This document shows positions 55,291 through 64,000 of a stretch of 64,000 nt of DNA, piece after piece. Below the pieces are notes generated by a model. That model did no database searches. It saw nothing but the letters and a program-made list of their open reading frames with translations, and had not been told where the DNA came from. The position numbers and the translations under genes were made by a program. The DNA comes from Druceiella hillmani (Eukaryota; Arthropoda; Insecta; Lepidoptera; Hepialidae), in the NCBI GenBank assembly GCA_039881145.1, contig JAYKKI010000039.1, positions 16,870,001 through 16,934,000 on the forward strand. The letters run 5' to 3'. Within the stretch, counting starts at the first letter, position 1; each line of letters begins with the position of its first letter.

Positions 55291-57504
55291 CAAAAGATAA
55301 ATAACAATACCTCCACGTTATACACGTAAGTCGTCGACCTTTTCTACTGATACTTTCGAGATCATTCCTCTATGGAATTGCAGAGCCAAGTTCGGTTACA
55401 TAAAAAATGTCAGTTACATAAAAACGGTCAAACTGTCATACACTTTCTTCCTACTAATTGTAACTAAAAGGCGTACACTATCTATTCACTAATTACGGAT
55501 CACGTTCTCGCTAGATTCTTTCGACAAAAATTTAGGCGAATTTGTTAACAAATCAGGTGGCTGCATTTCGTTGAAATTACAACCGTATCAGGTAACAATA
55601 AAACTCTTTGGAACTACCCACTTTATTTTAACGCATAAATAAATTGTAATTTTTAAAATGAAAGTCTTTGATATTTTTTAAAAAATTACGGACCTGTCAC
55701 TTATCTTGTAATTTTGGTGGCGATTTCCATATAAATTATATGTTTAAAATTAATTCAAAACATAAAACGTAGGGTATTGTTTTTTATGATTTCGTTTGAG
55801 TCTCATTACAATAAACAATTACATAATTACTCACACCACTGATGGTGAGGACGTTATCGAAAAATGCCTTGTGTTGGCAGTGGTCGAAGGCTAATATCAA
55901 TGCTACAGGATGAAATTTAGAAACGCAAAAGTCACGAAGACATATATGCTATTTGGGGTGCTGGTACGTGTCAAATATGAAAAATATTGTATAACACAAA
56001 CATCTACGTCTTAGAGAACTATATGTGTACTATACAATTCATTGTCTAGACACGTATCGCTAAAGAATACAATAACTTCGTTGAGAGCAGTTAAAAGGTG
56101 TATTTGTTACGTTTTAACAAAAGTTATACATACTTTTGTTTAAAAGTTAGTCATACATTACAAGGGAAAACCTAGTCTGTTTTCCCTTCTTTCGTGTGTA
56201 TATAGAAATGGGATTTAATTGCCTTTTTCCAATTTATTTTTTCTTTTCTTTATATTTGTTATGTTCATTTACATATTTTTTTAATTACTAAGGGCGTATC
56301 TAAACACTATATCAATAGGTTTTTCTGGGAGTGAAATTTATTGGTTTACTGGACAATATGACATATGAAACCCTTGAGAAAAATGCTGTAATTTCTAATA
56401 AATTTCGACCTTTTTAAATAAGTGTCCATTTTATTTATTTATTATGAACGCAAATAATAAATTCGTCAGAAACTGCCACCACTTGGAAGCTAACGGTACG
56501 TAGGTCGACATCATTGGGAAACATGCAAGGAACTTTGGTAACGCACAGTTGGGTCGACGACGCTCTTGGCATTCATCGGCAGCGATGGCGCGCGGCACCC
56601 TTATTGTAACTGAATCGAGTGTGCAAATCATGGAACTTATAAAGAATAATTTGTTATTTATCCTGTGGTATAGTCATCTACACCAGAGTAAGGACTGGCG
56701 GGAGGGCGTCAATTTTTAAATAATACAATCGATAGATTATTTTATTTTACACATTCAATTACACAGTAAAAAGCTGCTTTTTGAGATCTTCGACTTATCC
56801 TCTTAAAACAGTAATGATTTTAAGTTTTATTTTTTATCTAAGTTGTATTTGAAAAGGACTGTATAAACCTCAATTTGCCTCATAGTCTAGAATCTTTCAC
56901 CAACTTTTATGATTTCAACCCCATTTTCAGCACTCCATTGTACGAAACTCGGCAAAGTGGAGAACTATATTAGAATACCGGGTGTCGCCTAGCGCCAGTG
57001 AAATCATAATTTGAATGCTTTTTTTAATTAACTACCTTGAAAAAAACAGAAACTTTACTACTTTGTTATCTAAACTGCAGATAAACTAACTTTAGATAAA
57101 CTACAGAAGTAATCCAGAAAAAAAAGAAGCATCCAGATGTTTCCTTCCTTTAAGATAGTGTTCTTAAAGCGTTTACACACAATTCATCATGCACGACCAA
57201 TTCATCATGATAGAGACGCCGCTATGAAAAAAACGAGAAAGACAAACTAAGCGGTATGACTATCTCACTTTCTCATGTGGTGACGCCCTTTCTATTGATC
57301 GTGCAAAATGATTGGAGTGTGAAGCGCTTTATATAAAAAAGATGAATTTCTGGTAATTACGATTGTTTCTGCCGTTAAAAATACATTTGTTACGCCACTA
57401 TATCTTCTGAAAAGAATAGAACATTTATTAGAAGTTTGTATATGAATATTTAATAAACCCTTTTTTGAAGAAAACACTCACGAAGAGGTAATATTTTCCA
57501 CCAC
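55291..57504. other. anonymous AT-rich DNA
   Basis: No gene seen over 2.2 kb. At about 57180-57320 an imperfect inverted arrangement (GCACGACCAATTCATCATGA versus GATCGTGCAAAATGATTGG) around a GACGCC pair may be the ends of a 140-bp foldback element. This is a weak call. Confidence 0.35.
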
Positions 57505-57555
57505 ATTTGACAGAATGGGATAAAGCATTCTATGCTTTATCCCATTCTGTCAAAT
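57505..57555. repeat. perfect 23-bp inverted repeat, 5-nt loop
   Basis: ATTTGACAGAATGGGATAAA followed by GCA (57505-57527) pairs exactly with 57533-57555 across the loop TTCTA. This is the longest perfect short hairpin in the window. Confidence 0.95.
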
Positions 57556-57950
57556 AAGCAAATAGTTTCTTACATACCTTAAACATAAAATTAACGAATA
57601 ATCATTGGAACGTACCGCGCTCATACCCAGCGATCTTTTTTTCCTTAAAATTAAGAACAATTTTCGAATTACTTACCGAATAGGTAGTAAATTAGATGTC
57701 CAAAGAAGATCCAGTAATTTAATAAGTATTTCCAATGAATGCAAACGTACACGGATGGTAAAGAAAATTAGTTCGAAAAGCAATGGAATAGTGATAGACT
57801 TTATACCTGTTTTCATTTTTGAAAATCAAAATATGGTACCCTCGTTTGAGCATCTCAAAGAGACATAGCGAAATCCTTATTTTTATTTTATTTTCTTTCA
57901 AGTAGGACTATAAAAGTGTTTTTTGATATGTCACGATTAAACTTTTAATT
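57556..57950. other. anonymous AT-rich DNA
   Basis: Short frames on both strands (60-87 codons), no domain recognised. Confidence 0.4.
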
Positions 57951-59860
57951 ATAATTAATCAATATCCTTATTGTTTATACATATACGTACAAATAATCAA
58001 GTAATCCCTCTTAATGACGGTCAGAATGTGCATTTTACACTGTACTGTACACTATACTGACCTCCACACATCTTTATCTTCAACATAGTCCCTGATGCCA
58101 TAATAAGCCTTTGAAATAAGCACGAGTTTAATTTACGCTTTAAATTTCGCAAGGTACCTTCTTAAAAAAGCGGACACCATTACCCTTCAATATCCTTATT
58201 GTTAATACGTATACGTACAAATAATCAATTAATCCCTCTTAATGAGGGTCAGAATGTGAATTTTACACTATAATGACCTCCACACATCTTTATCTTCCAC
58301 ATAGTCCCTGATGCTATAATAAGCCTTTGAAATAAGCACGTGTTTAATATGCGTTTTACATTTCGCTATGGGAAGGTTTAGTATATTCTCAGGTATCTTG
58401 TTAAAAAACGGACACCATTACCCATCAATATCCTTATTGTTTATACATATACGTACAAATAATCAATTAATCCCTCTTAATGAGGGCCAGAATGTGCATT
58501 TTACACTATACTGTACACTATAATGACCTCCACATATCTTTATCTTCAATATAGTCCCTGATGTTATAATAAACTTTTAAAATAAGCACGTGTTTAATAT
58601 ACGCTTTAAATTTCACTAGGTACCTTATTAAAAAACCGGACACTATTAACCATCATTATCCTTATTGTTTATACGTATACATACAAATAATCAATTAATT
58701 CCTCTTAATGAGGGTTAGAATGTGCATTTTATACTATACTGTACATTATAATGACCTCCATACATCTTTATTTTCAACATAGTTCCTGATGCTATAATAA
58801 GCCTTTGAAATAAGCACGTGTTTAATATGCGTTTTATATTTCGCTATGGGAAGGTTTATTATATTCTCAGGTATCTTGTTAAAAAAGCGGACACCATTAC
58901 CCATCATTATCCTTATTGTTTATACGTACAAATAATCAATTAATCCGTCTTAATGAGGGCCAGAATGTGCATTTTACTCTATACTGTACACTATAATGAC
59001 CTCTACTATCTTTATCTTCAATATAGTCCCTGATGTTATAATAAACTTTTAAAATAAACGCTTGTTTAATATACGCTTTATATTTCGCTAGGTACCTTAT
59101 TAAAAAACCGGACACCATTACCCATCATTATCCTTATTGTTTATACGTATACGTACAAATAATCAATTAATCCCTCTTAATGAGGCTCAGAATGTGCATT
59201 TTATACTATACTGTACACTATAATGACCTCCACACATCTTTATCTTCAACATAGTCCCTGGGGCTATAATAAGGCTTTGAAATAAGTACGTGTTTAATAT
59301 GCGTTTTACATTTCGCTATGGGAAGGTTTAGTATATTCTCAGGTATCTTGTTAAAAAAACGGACACCATTACCCATCAATATCCTTATTGTTTATACATA
59401 TACGTACAAATAATCAATTAATCCCTCTTAATGATGGCCAGAATGTGCATTTTACTCTATACTGTACACTATAATGACCTCTACTATCTTTATCTTCAAT
59501 ATAGTCCCTGATGTTATAATAAACTTTTAAAATAAACACGTGTTTAATATACGCTTTAAATTTCGCTAGGTACCTTATTTAAAAAGCGGACACCATTACC
59601 CGTCATTATTCTTATTGTTTATACGTATACGTACAAATAATTAATCAACTAATCCCTCTTAATGAGAGTCAGAATGTGCATTTTATACTATACTGTACAC
59701 TATACTGACCTCCACACATCTTTATCTTCCACATAGTCCCTGATGTTATAATAAGCCTTTGAAATAAGCACGTGTTTAATATGCGTTTTACATTTCGCTA
59801 TGGGAAGGTTTATTAAATTCTCAGGTATTTTGTTAAAAAAGCGGACACAATTACCCAGGA
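57951..59860 (-). repeat. LINE-derived tandem array, about 8 monomers in dimeric pattern
   Basis: CCTTATTGTTTATAC recurs at about 57966, 58194, 58432, 58660, 58911, 59132, 59382 and 59611, giving steps of 228, 238, 228, 251, 221, 250 and 229 bp. Two subtypes alternate. The long one contains CGCTATGGGAAGGTTTA and ATTCTCAGGTATCTTGTT; the short one has GCTAGGTACCTTATTAAAAA instead. Read on the minus strand, each monomer repeats the last 45 or so codons of the adjacent LINE ORF (FFNKIPENL..., then K.YYNIRDYVEDKD) plus about 110 bp of 3' untranslated sequence. Confidence 0.9.
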
Positions 59861-60800
59861 AAAACTTATTAGTAATTTGTAATCTAAATTTAGGATTATG
59901 AATTTTATTTTTATTTCTTGTTTTAAGAGTTTGAATATCAGACACTTTAACAAAGGAATTTAAATTATTTTTAACATAAAATAGGTTTTCATAGATATAT
60001 AAAGACGGCAATGTCAGAGTGTTTGCCTCTATAAATGGATCTTGTACTGATTCTGGAGATTTCCTATTATATATGGCTCGGACTGCTCTCTTTTGCAGAA
60101 TAAAAATAATTTTAATGTCTGCAGCACTGCCCCACAGCATAATACCGTGCGACATAATGCTGTGGAAATAAACAAAATAAACTAACTTGGCCGTCGCTGC
60201 ATCAGTCAGCTACCTAATTTTTCCAACTGCAAACGCAGCTGAGCTTAACCTACTAACTAGTAAATGTATGTGAGCAGCTCATTGTAACACAGGATATAGA
60301 GAAAAAGACCATAACCCAGAAAAGTGGCAGTGGCTTAACCCAGAAAATTACACTGCGACTAACCTGGGATACATTAGGCGGTGAAAATTAAATACATTTT
60401 GTTTTCTCAGCATTTAAAGACAAGTTAATGTTTGAAAACCATCTATGTACTTTATTTAAGGTTTCATTAACATTTGTTAGATCCTACCCTTTTTGAAAAT
60501 TAAGGAGGTGTCATCGCCAAAAAGAACAATATCGCACATATCTCTTATCATGAAAGAGGTTTGTGCATTAATACAGACAACGAACAAAAATGGACCCATT
60601 ACCCCATATACCCTCAATTTTGTAATAGATCCTTTCGAATTAGTACCATTTATGTCGACACGTTGTTCCCGATTTGACAGATCGAATTGACAACAGTGGT
60701 GTTGCCATATCGTCTTATGAAATATGATAAAAACCCATAATGAAAAATGATTTAAAAAATATATATTTTCAATGTTCACTGGTAGATTTTTCCTACGTTT
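59700..60800 (-). pseudogene. jockey/CR1-like LINE reverse transcriptase remnant
   Basis: The minus strand first gives an RT core fragment (60477-60779): NREQRVDINGTNSKGSITKL, then GPFLFVVCIN, then DIVLFGDDTSLIFKKGR. These are motif B and the catalytic box, with the usual FADD changed to FGDD. A decayed stretch with stops follows. The C-terminal frame (59700-60155, 151 codons) reads SHGIMLWGSAADIKIIFILQ, KRAVRAIYN, TLTLPSLYIYENLFYVKNN and KFFLGNCVRFFNKIPENL, typical of the thumb and tail of jockey- or CR1-type LINEs. The endonuclease and N-terminal half are not seen. The 3' end leads straight into the tandem array made from its own tail. The clade is inferred. Confidence 0.8.
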
Positions 60801-61575
60801 TTCGATATTTAATTTTTTATTACCGTAACTAATATCAAGAATGGGTGTCGGACATCAAATAAAGTTTGGAATTTTTAAAGTTTTCCACTCGTGTAACTCT
60901 GACCTAAATCCTCTTTATTAAATGCGTTTTTCGATAACTCAAGGATTTACCCATGAAAGGGATCGAAAGTAGATTTAAACTATCGTTCATATTAAGACAT
61001 ATTAAAATAAATGGTCCAAACTTGGACCCTTACAGCTATATTTGAGCGGAGAACAGTCAATAAAAAATATCTTGAAGTAAAACCATAGTTTTTTTTTAAG
61101 TTTTATAATGATTAAGATAAAATAGAAAATTGTGACGCAGTTAGCTAACAAAATTGTTATTATGAAAATTATCTAAAATTTAGTCAGCCTTGCAGAAGAA
61201 GGTTTACCATTTACTTCTTTGGTGACAGACGGAACAGCAAAATTTTTAAGGCTTGCAAAATCAGCAGAGTTTCTTCCCACAAAAATTGTCGGTCGAATTT
61301 GTTGTTAAAATATAGATATTTTCAATGTAATTAATCCTCCTCTTCTTGATAATGTGCTTAGAAAGCGGCCTACAGCATTCGATGCACTTAATTGCATCAA
61401 ATGCAGGTCTGTACCCACACCCAGTCTGGACCCACGCTCGCGGCATAATCTCGTGAGCTTGGGGTGGGAAACAAATAGGGTGAAAAGAGCAGAATCACTT
61501 AAAATATTAAGCATGAAAAGAGCTCGAGTGCGAGTGGAACAAAGTGTAGTTGTTTTGATGTAGGTATATGTGTAT

Positions 61576-61583
<8 letters not shown>
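60801..61583. other. anonymous DNA
   Basis: A stretch at 61370-61470 has balanced composition with open frames on both strands (up to 69 codons), but no domain is recognised. Confidence 0.4.

Positions 61584-61636
<53 letters not shown>
61584..61636. repeat. (TA)n microsatellite
   Basis: TA tract flanked by ATACATA steps on both sides. Confidence 0.95.
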
Positions 61637-61641
<5 letters not shown>

Positions 61642-62424
61642 TTATAGAACTTTTTTTCAAGTAATAATTACAACTCAAAGTAATAATGATCGGTTCAAAT
61701 AGATTACTTTAAGTTAAATCTCCTTAGAAACCTCGAAATTATGGAAGCTATTTTAATTAAAATTGCTGTGTAAGTTCAAGCCATTTACTAAAGCGAATGA
61801 ATGAAAAAAGAAGAAATAGTTCATATCATGTTTCGTTTTCATCATCAGAACATCTGCTTTGATGAAATATAGTTTGATGGATATTAATTTTCCACAACGA
61901 TTCGCAAAAAGATTTTGCTATAAAATGAATATCTGATATTACATTATAAATAAAGGCTAAATTTATACTATTTCCCACCTCGGTATAGCCTGAAATCCGC
62001 AATTTTTGGTCTGAAGAATTTACTAAACGAACGAAAATTTACAAACTTGATCTAAAATGTCTACAGATCAGGAACATGTCCATTGATTGCTGGTTGGACA
62101 TCATGGACGTTGATTCTGTGTGGGATTGCATTTCTACGAGATACGATACTGGCGTAATGATCGTATTTACATTTAAGTAAGATTTGTATATTGCAACAAG
62201 AAATTTAATCACGCATATGTAGATAAGTACACGATTTATTATGTATGAGTGAACCTAATAATAAAATTTAATTATTTATTAAAAAAATATATACCTATCA
62301 GCTCTCGGCCCTTACCGTATAAACGCTAATAATTTAATTACGTAAGTAAAATTACGACAAAAGGATTTTGACTAATCTAAAAACCGAAACAATCAGCCAT
62401 ATGTTTTATCATTCAATTAATTAA
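61637..62424. other. anonymous AT-rich DNA
   Basis: No feature recognised. Confidence 0.4.
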
Positions 62425-62640
62425 CATATATGTTAGCTAAGGCACGACAATAAAGGTCGTCTTAACATTCGGTTCAAAAATTGCATGTTGTAGCTTACTG
62501 GCGTTATTCTCAACTTTATTGTTCGTTAACGTAATACCATTTTTGTTGGCTTGAAATAAAATAATCATATAATAATAATATAGAATAATCATATAATTTT
62601 ACGAGCATATTTGTCGTACCTCTTTCATTTCTAATTATAA
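62425..62640 (-). repeat. interspersed repeat family C, reverse copy
   Basis: The reverse complement aligns with the second half of 5856-6207 and 38247-38600: CTCGTAAAATTATATGAT, then AACATGC..TTTTTGA, then GTTAAGACGACC and TTAGCTAA. Confidence 0.65.
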
Positions 62641-62882
62641 ATGTTATTATTTCTTTATACAATTGAAAGTATTATTTCATGATGTACATGGATCAGAGAC
62701 ATTCCTTAATTCTCAAGTAAGAACTTTAGTGGCATTTTTGCAAATACAACATATTTTTTATTAGATGTGATATATAGCGATATCTGTAGGTATCTAATTT
62801 TATTCGTAACATAATTTTTATAAGGCGAGCATAAAAATTTCGTCGTTTAGTTCGTCTAATTATTTTACTAGTCTGGCAAAAC
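62641..62882. other. anonymous AT-rich DNA
   Basis: Lies between the reversed family C copy and family F. No relation found. Confidence 0.4.
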
Positions 62883-63210
62883 AGGTGATACTGTATATAA
62901 ATATAAATATCGATATCATTAAATTTAAATGGAAAATTCTTTAAAAAAAATGCTGGCAATATACTTATTTCCAAGTAAAACAGGAATGAACGAAATCAAA
63001 TTTATACAACAAAATTAAAAACATTCAGTAACGTCAAACTAAGAAGTTAAAATTAAAAGAGACATTTTAATTTTGTAGGATAAACGACATAAAATATTCA
63101 ACACAATGATATTTAATTATTACATCTCGATATAAGCGAACGACAGTAAACTTTGTGTCACACTCCGTCAAACTGTATAAGAAAATTCCAAATAAACATA
63201 TCGACCTGTC
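62883..63210 (+). repeat. interspersed repeat family F, right copy
   Basis: Aligned with 52071-52400: TATATAAATATAAATATCGA, ATGCTGGCAATATACTTATT, AACAGGAATGAACGAAATC, CTAAGAAGTTAAAATTAAAA, CACACTCCGTCA. It lies between the reversed C copy and the forward D copy, so it may have inserted into a C-D element. Confidence 0.8.
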
Positions 63211-63781
63211 TTTCTCCAAATACTTCCAGTCAACGTTTTTAAAACGTGGTAATAGGGTATTTGACAATTTTTTAAAAAGTATTAAATATTATTCAAAATG
63301 TGAGTCTAACTAAGCGCCTCCGTCACGTTTGCTAAACAACGCCGCTAGGAATCAGGAGTATGTTGATGAGAATACTAGAGATGATCAGTTAATAAATAAG
63401 CCTGTCTCTTTTTAGCTTGCATCGTTTAAGCCACAGTACAAAGGGTAAATTAGAAATGGAATATGTATGTGACGAGCGCGCCACAAGTAAGCGCAGCTCT
63501 GCTTACTTTAAAGTATTAGCGTCTAGTCTACATTATTATTAGCACGTCACCTATAATAGTTTAACGTTTGAAGTGACGCGAGAAAGTTCTGCATTACTTT
63601 TTCTTAAAGGAAGAAACATACGTTTTACTGTATCACTGAAAAAACACTGTGTCACTGAAAATCGAATAAAAATAAGAATCGTATTCACAACCTTGCTAAA
63701 AGAGTTATTTCCCCCCGATTTATGACCCCGAAATGGCCATTAACTAAATTATGGAAAGAAATTTTGAAATAATCTATAAAT
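63211..63781. other. DNA with small GC-richer patches
   Basis: Patches at 63318-63350 and 63470-63500 (GACGAGCGCGCCACAAGTAA) are less AT-rich. No exon or repeat is recognised. Confidence 0.35.
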
Positions 63782-63985
63782 TCATTGTTTTAGCATGACA
63801 TTACTCTTTTAACTATCTTCACATAAAGTGAAATAAGGTGCAATATCAGAAATCGAATTTCGAAATAAAGATTTCACGATGATGCAACATTCAGACATCA
63901 GCTTGATGGCTAATAACTTGGTACTGTTTACGTTATTCATAAAGTAGCATGATACAACATATGGCTGTTCATATAAAGGAAAGCC
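63782..63985 (+). repeat. interspersed repeat family D, copy 3
   Basis: Aligned with 380-575: TTCATTGTTTTAGC, ATAAAGTGAAATA, TGATGCAACATTCAGACATC, TTTACGTTATTCATAAAGTA and GCATGATACAACATATGGCT. The copy may continue to the window edge. Confidence 0.65.
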
Positions 63986-64000
63986 TCACTTAAATCGGTC

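Overview
The window looks like a gene-poor, repeat-rich stretch of an insect nuclear genome, most probably a moth or butterfly. The base is AT-rich and crowded with long (TA)n tracts, minisatellites and decayed transposons. Two short motifs point to Lepidoptera: a repeat tail ending in GCAAAAGCTAGT after an acgcgggc...gccgcg core (25,662-25,692), and the GGTTGGCTGGAAGAGAT tail (around 48,170). A five-unit run of the insect telomere motif CCTAA lies at 21,775-21,799. The species assignment rests on remembered motifs and was not checked by a search. I found no host protein-coding gene, no rRNA and no credible tRNA gene. Every recognisable coding stretch belongs to a mobile element.

Layout: 0-6 kb holds two direct copies of a TIR-type element, an interspersed repeat pair (families C and D) and a decayed 3' end of an R1-like LINE. 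6-12 kb holds a hAT transposase remnant, tandem repeats, an RTE-like LINE tail and a GC-rich patch followed by a nested tandem array. 12.8-20.5 kb holds two repeat families (A and B), each present in both orientations. One B copy is split by a 5'-truncated R1-clade LINE with an intact 824-codon reverse transcriptase frame. The second A copy is split by a foldback MITE. 21-26 kb holds telomere-like DNA, a 160-bp tandem array and a Metulj/RTE-type repeat carrying another foldback element. 26-34 kb is mostly anonymous AT-rich DNA with tandem duplications, a TIR element and perfect short hairpins. 34.9-36.6 kb is a minisatellite into which a DD41D mariner has jumped. 39.4-40.6 kb is a dead DD34D-type mariner with clear ends.

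42-51 kb holds an RTE-like LINE remnant, a 1.5-kb minisatellite with a 42-bp unit and higher-order structure, LINE-like tails and an RNase-H-type LINE end. 52-64 kb holds copies of repeat family F, another RTE-like remnant and a 1.9-kb tandem array that is visibly derived from the 3' end of the adjacent jockey/CR1-like LINE.

The elements do not form a pathway. The coherent story is repeated insertion and nesting: element into element, element into (TA)n, and local amplification of repeat ends. Scattered 80-200 bp GC-rich islands in the AT-rich background are the only candidates for host regulatory DNA. I did not find a convincing new gene system. The most notable items are the LINE-derived dimeric satellite, the phase-preserving 42-bp higher-order repeat, the R1-like insertion with target-site duplication, and a set of near-perfect short palindromes.
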